Positions 45,301 through 60,300 of a stretch of 62,891 nt of DNA are shown here, one piece after another. Source of the DNA: an uncultured Roseivirga sp. (lineage in GTDB: Bacteria; Bacteroidota; Bacteroidia; Cytophagales; Cyclobacteriaceae); the NCBI GenBank assembly GCA_947493005.1, contig CANLOY010000013.1:1-62891 (forward strand), written 5' to 3'. Position 1 is the first letter of the stretch, and every line of letters begins with the position of its first letter. Below the pieces are notes generated by a model, which was not told the DNA's origin, ran no database searches, and saw only the letters and a list, made by a program, of their open reading frames with translations. The translations under genes were made by a program, and so were the position numbers.

Positions 45301-48300
45301 CATGGTGCTGCTACTCAGGTAGCCTTTACTACTCAACCTGTAAACACTGTAAGTGGAGCAGCAATGAGTGCAGTGGTTGCAACTATTCAAGATGCTGCAG
45401 GCAATACTGTGACCAGCTATACAGATAATGTGACTTTGGCCATAGGAACTAATCCAGAAGGAGGCTCACTAAGTGGTTCAGCAACAGAACCTGCTGTATC
45501 TGGTGTGGCTACTTTCACAGGTTTAAGCATTGATAAGGCAGGTACAGGTTATGATCTGATTGCCACATCAGGCGCCCTGACCGCAGCTACTTCTACAACT
45601 TTTGATATAACAGCAGGAGCAGCAACACAAGTAGTATTTACCACGGATCCTGTAACTTCAGTAAGTGGAGCGGAGATGAGCGATGTGGTAGTAACCATTC
45701 AGGATGCCGCAGGCAATACAGTAAATAGTACAGCCAATGTGACTTTAGTGATAAGTAACAATCCTGGATCAAGTACATTAGGAGGCTCAGCAACAGTAGC
45801 CGCTGTAGGAGGTGTGGCCACCTTCGATGACTTGACGTTGGATAAAGTCGGTACAGGTTATGAATTGACAGCTTCATCCGGAGGGTTAACAACAGATGAT
45901 TCGAATCCATTCAATATTACGGTAGGGGCAGCTAGTAAAGTAGTCTTTACCACACAGCCATCGAATACTGCAGGAGGTGCCCCAATGAGTAATGTGGTGG
46001 CAACCATCCGAGATGCGAATGATAATACAGTGACCAGTTATACAGATAATGTGACAATTTCGATAGGAACAAATCCATCGTCAGGCACATTGAGTGGAGC
46101 TGCAACTGTACCAGCTGTAGCAGGTGTTGCAACCTTCACAGGCTTGAGTATTGATAAAGCAGGTACAAATTATGACCTGTCACTATCTTCAGGAGCATTA
46201 ACAACATCTCCTTCGACAGCCTTTGATATTACCGTTGGGGCAGCTGCTAAGCTGGCATTTACAACCCAACCGGTCAATACGGTTAGCGGAATTCCAGTGG
46301 CCACCGTGGTGGTTACGGTCCAGGATGCCGGAGGTAATACAGTAACAGGAAATACAGACAATATAACACTGGCTATTGGGACTAATCCAAGTGCAGGAGT
46401 GCTGGATGGAACAGCAACAGTTCCTGCATCAAGTGGTGTAGCGTCCTTCAACGCTTTAGTGATTGATGAAATTGGCATGGGGTATACCTTAACTGCTTCT
46501 TCTGGAGCACTTACAACCGATACTTCGGACCCATTCAATATTACGGCAGGAGGAGCTACCAAGGTAGTATTCACCACCGAGCCAGTGACTACTGCAAGTG
46601 GTGTTACCATGAGTAATGTAGTGGCAACAATCCAGGATGTAGGAGGTAATACGGTAACAAGCAGTACTGCTAGTGTTACATTGACTATTGCCAACAACCC
46701 GGGTTCAAGTATTTTAGGAGGTACTACTAGTGAAACGGCTGTAGGCGGTATCGTTACTTTCGATAACCTAAATCTGGACAAGGTAGGTACCGGATACACC
46801 CTGACGGCAACTTCTTCTGGTTTAACAAGCGGCACTTCTGCTGCATTTGATATTACTCCGGGGGCAGCTACTCAGGTAGTATTTACAACAGAACCTGTGA
46901 CTACTGCTGCAGGAACCGCAATTAGCAATGTAATTGCAACCATTCAGGATGCTAATGGCAATACAGTAACAGGTAGTTCTGCAAGTGTAGATATAGCTAT
47001 TGGTACAAACCCTGGAACTGGCACATTGAGTGGCACACCAACAGCAGTAGCTGTGGCAGGTGTGGCAACATTCTCTGGGCTAAGCATAGATAATACAGGT
47101 TCAGGCTATACGTTGACCGCAACCTCGACAGGATTAACAGATGCTAATTCATCGACTTTCGATATTATACCGGGAGCAGCTACCCAACTGGTGTTTACAA
47201 CCCAGCCAGTAGCGAGTACCGTTAGTGGAGCAGGTATAGGTACTATTGTGGCCACTATTCAGGATGCCAATGGAAATACAGTTACCGGCTACACTGATGA
47301 TGTGAGTTTAGCTATAGGAACTAACCCAGGAGGTGGTACACTGAGTGGGGGACCAACAGTATCGGCAGTAGCAGGTGTGGCCACCTTCACTGGTCTGAAT
47401 ATTGATAAGGCAGGTACAGGCTATACTTTAACTGCCACTTCAGCTGGATTACCAGATGCAACTTCAACCACATTTGATATAGTAGCAGGAGCGGCTACTC
47501 AGGTAGTGTTTACTACCCAACCGGTAAATACACAGGCCGCAACAGTAATGGCTAATGTAGTGGCGGAAATTCAGGATGCTAATGGCAATACAGTTCCTTC
47601 TGCAACAGATTTAATCACTGTTTCAATTAACAATAATGCAGGTCCGGGAGGATTACTAACGGGTGATGTAGACGTAGCAGCCGTAGCAGGCGTGGCTACC
47701 TTCACGGATCTCCAGATTGACTTGAATGGAACAGGTTATACATTGGATGCAGCAGCTACAGGTTTAACTACGGCTACTTCAAATGCATTTAATATAGAAA
47801 CTGGAGGGGCTACTAAAGTAGTATTCACTACTGAGCCTGTTACCACAGCAAGTGGGGTTTCAATGACCAATGTAGTGGCCACTATTCAGGATGCATCGGG
47901 TAGTACTGTTACTGGAAGTACGGCTGATGTAACATTGACAATAGAAAATAATGCTGGTTCAGGAGTATTAAGTGGAAATGTCACTATACCAGCTGTTGCT
48001 GGTGTCGCTACTTTCTCAACCTTAAGTATTGATAAAGTAGGTACTGGTTATACGCTTAAGGCTACTTCGGATGGTTTGACCTCTGATATTTCTAATGCGT
48101 TTAATATTACGCCAGGTGTTGCTACTCAGGTAGCTTTCACAACCAACCCTGTGAATACAGTGAGCGGTGATGCCATGAGTGACGTGATAGCGACAATTCA
48201 GGATGCGGCAGGAAACACTGTTACGAGCAGTGCTGTAAACGTAACCCTCTCGATAGGTAATAACCCTGGTTCAGGAACATTAAGTGGAGGAGCAACAGTA

Positions 48301-51300
48301 CCAGCAGTTGCAGGTGTGGCTACTTTCACTGGATTGAGTATTGATAAAGCTGGAACAGGTTATACCTTAACCGCATCATCAACAGGGTTGACAAGCGATA
48401 CTTCATCTGCATTTGACATAGCGGTTGGTGCAGCAACACAAGTAGTTATTACTTTACAACCAACCAATACTGAAGCAGGAGCAGCTATTGCTAATGTTGT
48501 GGCCGCTATTCAGGATGCCAATGGTAATACAGTTACTACCGCTACAGATTTGGTAAATGTTTCGATCAATAACAATGCAGGGCCTGGAGGTATACTTGGC
48601 GGAAATACTTCTGTAGCGGCAGTTGCAGGTGTGGCTACGTTCACAGATCTGAGTATAGATAAAAATGGAATTGGCTATACTATTGATTTAGCAGTTGCTG
48701 GTTTGTCAACAGCTATTTCAAATGCATTTAATATAGAAACCGGTGGAGCAACTAAAGTGGTATTTACTACCCAGCCTGTGACTACAATAAATGGAGTTGC
48801 AATGGGCAATGTGGTAGCTACTATTCAGGATGCTTCAGGTAATACAGTTACTGGAAGCACAGCTAATGTGACCATAGCGATAAAAACTAACCCATCTGCT
48901 GGTACATTGAGTGGAGATCTTTCTGTAGCAGCAGTTGCTGGTGTAGCTACTTTCACAGACTTAAGTATTGATAATGTAGGTACGGGTTATGACCTTGAAG
49001 TTACATCTACAGGTTTGATATCTGACACTTCCGATCCTTTCAATATTACCGTGGGGGCAGCTACTCGAGTGGTATTTACTACTCAGCCAGCAGCCAGTAC
49101 CATTAGTGGAACCGCAATGACCAATGTGGTAGCGACAATTCAGGATGCAAATGGCAATACGGTAACCAGTTATACAGATGATGTAACAGTAGCGATAGGA
49201 ACAAATCCATCGTCAGGTACATTGAGTGGTTCAGCAACAGAAGCTGCCGTTGGAGGTGTTGCTACCTTCTCAACCTTGAGTATTGATAAGGTGGGTACAG
49301 GTTATGATCTGACCGCCACATCAGGAGCTCTAACTTCAGCCACCTCTACAACCTTTGATATTACGCCAGGCGCAGCTACCCAGGTAGTGTTTACCACCGA
49401 ACCTGTAAATACATCAAGTGGAGCTACCATGAGTAATGTGGTGGCAACCATTCAGGATGCGAACGGTAATACGGTAACCAGCTATACTGATGATGTAGCT
49501 GTAGCGATAGGAACAAATCCATCGTCAGGTACATTGAGTGGGTCTACAACCGAAGCAGCTGTAGCAGGTGTTGCCACCTTTGATGGTCTAAGTATTGACA
49601 ATGCAGGAGTAGGCTATACTTTGACGGCTTCATCAGGAGCCCTTACAGGAGCGACTTCCGCAACTTTTGATATCACATCAGGAGTAGCCACTAAGGTGGT
49701 GTTTACTACCCAGCCATCGAATACGGCCAGTGGAGCTACGATGAGCAATGTGGTAGTGACGATTCAGGATGCCGCAGGCAACACTGTGAACAGTACAGAC
49801 AATATAACTTTAGCGATAGGTAACAACCCAGGTTCGAGTACTTTGGGTGTGACACTAACCGTTCCGGCAGTAGCAGGTGTAGCCACCTTCGATGACTTGA
49901 CATTGGATAAGGTAGGTACAGGCTATACGTTAACGGCATCTTCGGGAGTCTTGACAGGAGCGATCTCTACAGCCTTTGATATTACACCAGGCGTAGCCAC
50001 TCAGGTAGTGTTTACTACCCAGCCGGCTGCGAGTACGGTGAGTGGTGCAGATATAGGCACAATAGTAGCGACAGTTCGTGATGCGAACGGCAATACAGTG
50101 ACTGGCTATACGGATAATGTGACCTTAGCGATAGGTACTAACCCAGGCTCAGGTACATTGAGTGGTTCAGCAACAGAAGCTGCTGTATCGGGTGTGGCTA
50201 CCTTTTCAGGGTTAAGCATAGATAAGGTAGGTACAGGTTATGACCTGACGGCCACATCAGGCGCCCTGACTTCAGCTACTTCTACAACCTTTGATATTAC
50301 GCCAGGAGCAGCTACTCAGGTAGTGTTCACAACTGAACCGGCAGCGAGTTCGGTGAGTAGTGTAGATATGGGCACTATAGTAGCGACAATTCAGGATGCT
50401 GCAGGCAATACGGTGACCAGCTATACAGATAATGTGACTTTGGCCATAGGTACTAATCCAGGCTCAGGTACATTGAGTGGTTCAGCAACAGAAGCCGCTG
50501 TATCAGGTGTGGCTACTTTCACAGGTTTAAGCATTGATAAGGCAGGTACAGGTTATGATCTGACAGCCACATCAGGCGCCCTGACAGCAGCTACTTCTAC
50601 AACCTTTGATATTACACATGGTGCTGCTACTCAGGTAGCCTTTACTACTCAACCTGTAAACACTGTAAGTGGGGCAGCAATAAGCGCAGTGGTTGCAACT
50701 ATTCAAGATGCTGTAGGCAATACGGTGACCAGCAATACTGATAATGTAACCTTAGCTATAGGCACTAACCCAGGCTCAGGTACATTAAGTGGATTAACAA
50801 TGAGAGCAGCAGTAGCTGGAGAGGCTACGTTCATTGGATTGAATATTGATAAAATAGGTACAGGTTATACGTTAACTGCTTCTGCGGGAGCATTGACTGG
50901 AGCTATCTCATCAGCCTTTGATATTACAGTAGGGCCAGCCAGTCAGCTAACCTTTACTACCCAACCGGTAAATACTGTAAATGGAGAAATAATGAGTAAT
51001 GTGGTTGTCGCTATCCAGGATGCAGGAGGAAATACGATTACTGGAAGTACCGCAAGTGTGACTGTGGTGATAGGAACCAACCCATCAGCAGGTACATTAA
51101 GCGGGGTGGCAACTGAACCAGCAGTAGCAGGTCTTGCTACTTTTACAGGTCTGAATATCGATAACATTGGCCTTGGATATACGCTAAATGCAACTTCAGC
51201 AGGATTGTCTGGTGCTGTTTCTGATCCATTCAATATTACATCAGGAGTAGCGGATCCAACGAATGTGAATACAACAATTACAGCAACTACCCCTGTAGTG

Positions 51301-54300
51301 GCTGATGGTACAACTACTTCGACAGTTACAGTACAGTTGGCTGATGCGAGTGGTAACTTGCTAATTACATCAGGAGGAACAGTAACCTTGATTAGCACAG
51401 GAAGTGCAGTGGTAAGCGCGGTAACAGATAACACAGATGGAACTTATACAGCGACTGTTACTAATACAGTTGCTGAGACAGTAACCATTACAGGTGAGTT
51501 GGATAGCAACCCAATTTCAGATGATGCTAGTATTGTATTTAACCCAGATGCGATAGATGTATCAGCAACAGGTACATTGATCAGTAGTGTGGATGGAGCA
51601 GCAACAGCAGATGGCTCAGAGACAGAGACAATCAGTTTACAACTGAAAGATGTAAACGGTAATAATATTAGCACATCTGGAGTAGCGGTAAGCTTCGCAG
51701 TGACTGGTTCAGCAAGTCTGAGCGCAACAACAGCAACGACAGATGCAAGTGGTATTGCAACAGTAACAGTTACTAACACAGTAGCAGAGTCAGTGAATGT
51801 GACAGCAACAGTAGATGCAGATCAGGATGGAGGCACAACGCCAGAGGTAGCTGTTACAAATGGCAGCCCGGTAGCTGTAGTGTTTAGTCCAGATGCGATA
51901 GATGTATCAGCAACAGGTACATTGATCAGTAGTGTGGATGGAGCAGCAACAGCAGATGGCTCGGAGACAGAGACAATCAGTTTACAATTGAAAGATGTAA
52001 ACGGTAATAATATTAGCACATCTGGAGTAGCGGTAAGCTTCGCAGTGAGTGGTTCAGCAAGTCTAAGTGCAACAACAGCAACGACAGATGCAAGTGGTAT
52101 TGCAACAGTAACAGTTACTAACACAGTAGCAGAGTCAGTGAATGTGACAGCAACAGTAGATGCAGATCAGGATGGCGGCACAACGCCAGAGGTAGCCGTT
52201 ACAAATGGCAGCCCGGTAGCTGTAGTGTTTAGTCCAGGTGTGATAGATGTATCAGCGACAGGCACATTGATCAGTAGTGTGGATGGAGCAGCAACAGCAG
52301 ATGGCTCAGAGACAGAGACAATCAGTTTACAACTGAAAGATGTAAACGGAAATAATATCAGTACATCAGGAGTGGCTGTGAGCTTTGCAGTGAGTGGTTC
52401 AGCAAGTCTGAGCGCAGCAACGGCAACCACAGATGCAAGTGGTATTGCGACAGTAACAGTTACTAACACAGTGGCAGAGTCAGTGAATGTGACCGCAACA
52501 GTAGATACAGATCAGGATGGCGGCACAACGCCAGAGGTAGCCGTTACAAATGGCAGCCCGGTAGCTGTAGTGTTTAACCCAGGTGCGATAGATGTATCAG
52601 CAACTGGTACATTGGTTAGTGGTACTAATACCACCATTGAAGCCGATGGAACAGAAGCAGCTACTATTACAGTCCAATTAAAAGATGTCAATGGAAATAA
52701 TGTAAACACATCGGGAATTGATGTTAGCTTCTTTACTACTGGTAGCGCAATTTTAAGTGCGGCAAGTGGAACAACGGATGCGAGTGGTGCAGTAACTATT
52801 ACTGTTACAAACAATGTTTCGGAAAGTGTAAATGTTACTTCGAAAATAGATGAGGACAATAATGGAGCAACGCCTCTGGTTGATGTCGTTAATGGCTCTC
52901 CGGTAGTGGTTACTTTCGTGAGTGGAGGTATAAGCGTTGGAAACAATGGAACATTGATTAGTGCCACACCAACGACATTGGTAGCAGATAATACGGCCGA
53001 GAGTACGATAAGTGTTCAGTTGAGAGATGTCAATGGAAATGCGATTAATACATCAGGAGTAGCAGTGAGTTTTGCAGTCAGTGGAGGAAACGCTTCACTT
53101 AGCACAACGACTACAACTACGGATGCAAGTGGTTTAGCTTCGGTGACTTTGAAGAGTACTGTTGCAGAGACAGTCAATGTGACAGCTACAGTTGATAATG
53201 ATCAAGATGGAGGGACAACACCTGAAGTAGCTATTACCAACGATGGTGCAAATGATGATGGAATTATTGAAGTCACCTTTACACCAGGTGTTGCTGATCC
53301 AGTCAATGCCAATACAACCATTACAGCAACTACATCAATAGTAGCGGATGGTACGGCAACTTCTACAGTGACAGTACAATTGGCAGATGCTAATGGTAAC
53401 CTGTTGACTGGATCAGGAGGCGTAGTAACCTTGACTAACACAGGAAGTGCAGTGGTGAGCGCAGTAACCGATAACACAGATGGAACTTATACAGCGACTG
53501 TGACTAATACAGTAGCTGAAACAGTTACGATTACAGGTCAGTTGGATGGTAATGCAATTACAGATGATGCGAGTATAGTCTTCATCCCTGGAGCTGCCGA
53601 TCCGACTAATGCGAATACGATCATTACAGCAACTACATCAATAATAGCGGATGGAACAGCGACTTCAACAGTAACAGTACAATTGGCCGATGCTAATGGT
53701 AACCTGTTGGCTGGATCAGGAGGAACCGTAACCTTGGCTAGCACAGGAAGTGCAGTGGTGAGTGCTGTAACAGATAATACAGATGGAACTTATACAGCGA
53801 CTGTTACCAATACAGTAGCTGAGACAGTTACGATCACAGGACAGTTGGATGGCAATGCAATTACAGATGATGAGAGCGTAGTCTTCATCCCTGCAGCAGC
53901 AGATCCAACGAATGCCAATACAACGATTACAGCAACTACACCTGTAGTAGCTGATGGAATAGCAACTTCGACAGTGACTATACAGTTAGCTGATGCGAGT
54001 GGTAACCTGTTGACTGGATCAGGAGGAACCATAACCTTGGCCAGCACAGGAAGTGCTGTGGTGAGTGTGGTAACAGACAATACAGATGGAACTTATACAG
54101 CGACTGTTACTAATGCAGTAGCTGAGACAGTTACGATCACAGGTCAGTTGGACGGTAATGCAATTACAGATGATGCAAGCGTAGTCTTCATTCCTGGAGT
54201 AGCGGACCCAACCAATGCGAATACCACAATCACAGCAACTACACCAGTAGTAGCCGATGGAACAGCTACTTCAACTGTGACCGTTCAGTTGGCCGATGCT

Positions 54301-57300
54301 AATGGTAACCTGTTGACTGGATCAGGAGGTGTAGTAACCTTGGCTAGCACAGGAAGTGCAGTGGTGAGTGCGGTAACTGATAATACAGATGGAACTTATA
54401 CAGCGACTGTTACCAATACAGTAGCTGAGACAGTTACGATCACAGGTCAGTTGGATGGCAATGCAATTACAGATGATGGAAGCACTTTGTTTAGTCCAGC
54501 AGCAGCCGATCCAACCAATGCGAACACCACAATCACAGCAACTACACTGGTAGTAGCTGATGGAACAACTACTTCAACAGTAACAGTACAGTTGGCAGAT
54601 GCTAATGGTAACCTGTTGACGACATCTGGTGGCACAGTTACACTTGCTAGTACAGGAAGTGCAGTAGTAAGTGCAGTGACTGATAACTTTGATGGAACCT
54701 ACAGTGCTACGATAACAAATACAGTAGCTGAGACAGTTACGATCACAGGTCAGTTAAATAGTAATGCAATTACAGATGATGCGAGCGTAGTCTTCATTCC
54801 TGGAGTAGCAGACCCAACGAATGCCAATACTACCATCACAGCAACTACATCGATAGTAGCTAATGGTACAGCAACTTCAACAGTAACAGTACAGTTGGCC
54901 GATGCTAATGGTAACCTGCTGACTGGATCAGGAGGTGTAGTAACCCTGGCTAGCACAGGAAGTGCAGTGGTGAGTGCAGTAACCGATAATACAGATGGAA
55001 CTTATTCAGCGACTGTTAAAAACACAGTAGCTGAGACAGTTACGATCACAGGTCAGTTGGATGGTAATGCGATTACTGATGATGCAAGCATTGCATTCAC
55101 ACCAGATGTTGCAGATCCAACAAATGTGAATACAACGATTACAGCAACTACACCGATAGTAGCAGATGGAACAGCGACTTCTACAGTAACAGTACAGTTA
55201 GCCGATGCTAATGGTAATTTGTTGACTGGATCAGGAGGCGTAGTAACCTTGGCTAGCACTGGAAGCGCAGTAATTGTAGGTGCAGTAATAGATAATGGAA
55301 ATGGCACCTATACAGCCGCTGTTAAAAACACAGTAGCCGAGACAGTAACGATCACAGGTCAGTTGGACGGTAATGCGATTACAGATGATGCGAGCATAGT
55401 CTTTAACCCAGCAGCAGCCGATCCGACTAATGTGAATACTACCATTACAGCAACCACACCAGTAGTAGCTGATGGTACATCAACATCCACCGTAACAGTA
55501 CAGTTGGCCGATGCTAATGGTAACTTACTGACTAGCTCAGGAGGCATAGTAACCTTGGCTAGCACAGGAAGTGCAGTGGTGAGTGTAGTAACGGATAACA
55601 CAGATGGAACTTATACAGCGACTGTTACTAATACAGTAGCTGAAACAGTTACGATTACAGGTCAGTTGGATGGCAATGCGATTACAGATGATGCGAGCAT
55701 AGTCTTTAACCCAGCCACAGCCGATCCGACTAATGTGAATACTACCATTACAGCAACTACACCAGTAGTAGCGGATGGTGCAGCAACTTCAACAGTAACA
55801 GTACAGTTGGCCGATGCTAATGGTAACTTGTTGACTGGATCAGGAGGTGTAGTAACCTTGGCAAGCACAGGAAGTGCAGTGGTGAGTGCTGTAACGGATA
55901 ACACAGATGGAACTTATACAGCGACTGTTACCAATACAGTAGCTGAGGCGGTAACGATCACAGGTCAGTTGGCTGGCAATGCGATTACAGATGATGCGAG
56001 CATAGTCTTCATCCCTGGAGTAGCGGACCCAACCAATGCGAATACCACAATCACAGCAACTACTCCAGTAGTAGCGGATGGTGCAGCGACTTCAACAGTA
56101 ACAGTACAATTGGCAGATGCTAATGGTAATCTGTTGACTGGATCAGGAGGAACAGTAACCTTAGTGAACACAGGAAGCGCAGTGGTGAGTGCTGTAACCG
56201 ATAACACAGACGGAACTTATACAGCTACAGTAACCAATACGGTTGCCGAGACAGTAACAATAAGTGGTAGAGTAAATGGTGTTGACATAATGGATGATGC
56301 AAGTGTAGTGTTTACACCTGCAGCAGCCGATCCAACGAATGTGAATACTACTATTACAGCAACTACATCAATAGTAGCTGATGGTACAGCGACCTCTACA
56401 GTAACAGTACAGTTGGCCGATGCTAACGGTAATCTGTTGACTGGATCAGGAGGCGTAGTAACCTTGGCAAGCACAGGAAGTGCAGTGGTGAGTGCGGTAA
56501 CCGATAACACAGATGGAACTTACACAGCGACAGTTACTAATACAGTAGCTGAGACAGTTACGATCACAGGTCAGTTGGATGGCAATGCAATTACAGATGA
56601 TGCAAGCATAGTCTTCATCCCTGGAGTAGCGGACCCAACCAATGCCAATACTACTATTACAGCAACTACACCAGTAGTAGCTGATGGAACAGCGACTTCT
56701 ACAGTAACAGTACAATTGGCAGATGCTAACGGTAACTTGTTGACTGGATCAGGAGGCGTAGTAACCTTGGCTAGCACTGGAAGCGCAGTAATTGTAGGTG
56801 CAGTAATAGATAATGGAAATGGCACCTATACAGCCGCTGTTAAAAACACAGTAGCTGAGACAGTAACGATCACAGGACAGTTGGACGGTAATGCGATTAC
56901 AGATGATGCGAGCATCGTCTTTAACCCAGCCGCGGCAGATCCAACCAACGTGAATACTACCATTACAGCGACCACACCAGTAGTAGCAGATGGAACAACT
57001 ACTTCAACAGTAACGGTACAATTGGCAGATGCTAATGGTAACCTGTTGACTGGATCAGGAGGCGTAGTAATCTTGGCAAGCACAGGAAGTGCAGTGGTGA
57101 GTGCTGTAACTGATAATACAGATGGAACATATACAGCGACTGTTACTAACACAGTAGCTGAGATAGTTACGATCACGGGTCAGTTAGATGGTAATGCAAT
57201 TACAGATAATGTGAGCATCGTATTTAACCCAGGTGCAATTGATGCATCTGCAACAGGTACATTATTAAGTGGGGATAATCTCACAAGAATTGCAAATGGT

Positions 57301-60300
57301 TCAGAATCAACAACGCTTTCAGTACAATTGAAAGATGTCAATGGAAACAATATCAGTCAAGCTGGTATTAACGTGAGTTTCTCAAGTACGCTTGGAACAT
57401 TGAGTACAGGTTCGGCTGTAACCGATGGGACAGGTACAGCGAGTGTAACTTTGACTTCTACCGTTACAGGTACAGCGAGTGTAACCGCTACATTTGATGA
57501 TGATAATGATGGAGGAACAACACCAGAAGTCGCTGTTACAAATGGTAGCCCTGTATCTATATCTTTTAGCCCGGATGTAATATCCATAGGAGCAGCAGGT
57601 ACACTGATTGCAGAAGCAACAGGTACAAACCCTGCCAGAGTAGCAGATGGGGTAGAATCATCAGGTATAGTAGTTCAATTAAAGGATGCGAACGGCAATA
57701 ACATCAGCCAGAGCGGAGTTGCAATTAGCTTGTCTACAACGCTCGGTACACTTGGAGCAACTTCAGGTGTAACCGATACCGATGGTAAGTTTACAACGAC
57801 CATAACTTCAATTACTTCAGGTATAGCTGATATTACAGCAAGCGTTGATAATGATAATGACGGAGGTACTCCACAGGTAGATGTGGTAAATGGAAGTCCG
57901 GTACAGATCACGTTTGTTCCTGGAGCAATCAGTGCGGCAATTACTGGTACAGAAATCACAGGCGTCAATACAACCATTGAAGCTAATGGGGTTGAGAGTT
58001 CGACAATTACAGTTCAATTGAAGGACATCAACGGCAATTCAGTAAGTATATCAGGAGTTAATGTTAGCTTCTTTAATACAGGAAGCGGAATATTAAGCGC
58101 TGCCACAGCTGTCACAAATACAGATGGTAAAGCTACTGTGACATTGACAAATACTGTAGCTGAAAGCGTGAACGTGACAGCAACTTTCGATGATGATACT
58201 GATGGAGGTACTACACCAGAAGTACCAGTAGCCAATGGTTCTCCTTTAATTATTAACTCAGTTTCCGGAGGAATCAGTGTAGGTAATAGTGGTGTCCTTA
58301 TCAGTGGTACAGATTTAAGCAGAGTTGCCGATGGTACTGAGGCTGCAACGATTTCAGTTCAGTTAAAAGACTTATTCGGAAATAATATAAGTCAGGCTGG
58401 AGTTAATGTAAGCTTTGCCACTACAGGTAATGCAGTGTTCAGTGCGGCTACAGCTACTACAAATGCTAGTGGTATAGCAACTACTATGGTTACAAATACT
58501 ACTGCTGAGACAGTTGACATAACAGCAACAGTAGATCATGATCAGGATGGAGGGACAACTGCTGAAGTGGATGTAACTAATGGTTCACCAGTTCAGGTTG
58601 TGTTTACTCCAGATGTAATCAGTGTGGCAGGAACAGGCTCATTGTTGAGTGGTATCGATTTAGCAAGGGTTGCCGATGGTACGGAAGCAGCAACGATTTC
58701 AGTTCAGTTAAAAGATGTCAATGGCAATAACATCAGTCAGTCAGGAGTAAATGTAACATTTGCTACAACAGGTAACGCGGTGTTAAGCAGTACTACAGCC
58801 AGTACCGATGCGACAGGAAAAGCTAGTGTAACAGTTACTAATACTTTAGCTGAAACAGTTGATATCACTGCAACAGTTGATCATGACCAGGATGGAGGTA
58901 CAACTCCTGAACAGGCAGTTGTAAATGGATCGCCAGTACAAGTAACATTTAATCCTGGTAACATTGATGTATCTGCTACAGGTACATTGATCAGTGGTGC
59001 AGATCTTACAAGGGAAGCCGATGGTGCCCAAGCAGCAACAGTTACAGTTCAGTTGAAAGATATTAATGGTAACAATGTCAATACTGCAGGGGTGAACGTC
59101 ACATTTACTAAAACAGGTGCAGCTACGTTAAGTGCTACTTCGGGTACTACTAATGTAAGTGGACAGGTAAGTATAACAGTAACCAACCTGGTGGCAGAAT
59201 CGGTGGACATTACAGCAACTGTAGATAATGATATTGATGGAGGAACAACTCCGGAAGTAGCAATTACAAATGGAGCTCCAGTAACAATAGTCTTTGCTAC
59301 AGGTACTGCCGATCCGACTAATGTGAATACTACCATTACGGCAACTACATCAATAGTGGCGGATGGTGCAGCGACTTCTACAGTAACAGTACAATTGGCC
59401 GATGCTAACGGTAACCTGTTGACTGGGTCAGGAGGCGTAGTAACCTTGGCTAGCACAGGAAGTGCAGTGGTTAGTGCGGTAACCGATAACACAGATGGAA
59501 CTTATACAGCGACTGTTACCAATACAGTAGCTGAGGCAGTAACGATCACAGGTCAGTTGGCTGGCAATGCGATTACAGATAATGCGAGCATAGTCTTCAT
59601 CCCTGGAGTAGCGGACCCAACCAATGCGAATACCACAATCACAGCAACTACATCAATAGTAGCGGATGGTGCAGCGACTTCAACAGTAACAGTACAATTG
59701 GCAGATGCTAATGGTAACCTGTTGACTGGATCAGGAGGAACAGTAACCTTAGTGAACACAGGAAGCGCAGTGGTGAGTGTAGTAACCGATAACACAGATG
59801 GAACTTATACAGCTACAGTAACCAATACGGTTGCAGAGACAGTAACAATAAGTGGTAGAGTAAATGGTGTTGACATCATGGATGATGCAAGTGTAGTGTT
59901 TACACCTGCAGCAGCCGATCCAACGAATGTGAATACTACTATTACAGCAACTACATCAATAGTAGCTGATGGTACAGCGACCTCTACAGTAACAGTACAG
60001 TTGGCCGATGCTAATGGTAATCTGTTGACTGGGTCAGGAGGCGTAGTAACCTTGGCAAGCACAGGAAGTGCAGTGGTGAGTGCTGTAACAGATAACACAG
60101 ATGGAACTTATACAGCGACTGTTACTAACACAGTAGCTGAGACAGTTACGATCACAGGTCAGTTGGCTGGCAATGCGATTACAGATGATGCGAGCATAGT
60201 CTTCATCCCTGGAGTAGCGGATCCAACCAATGCCAATACTACTATTACAGCAACTACACCAGTAGTAGCAGATGGAACAGCGACTTCTACAGTAACAGTA

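Larger units (their letters stand above)
43120..51240 (+). repeat. array of 26 Ig-like units of about 104 residues (FTTQP type)
   Basis: The unit pattern is ATQVVFTTQP, MSNVVATIQDA.GNTVT, NVTLAIGTNPGSGTLSG, AAVAGVATF.GLSIDK.GTGYTL and TASSG.LT.ATS..FDIT. Unit starts are near 43120, 43432, 43741, 44050, 44365, 44680, 44986, 45301, 45610, 45922, 46234, 46546, 46858, 47170, 47485, 47800, 48109, 48424, 48739, 49051, 49366, 49681, 49990, 50302, 50617 and 50929. Periods are 306-315 bp, always a multiple of three. Units ending NITxGGATKVV and the NNNAGPGG variants (47485, 48424) form subtypes. A 27th unit sits alone at 62,338. Confidence 0.85.
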
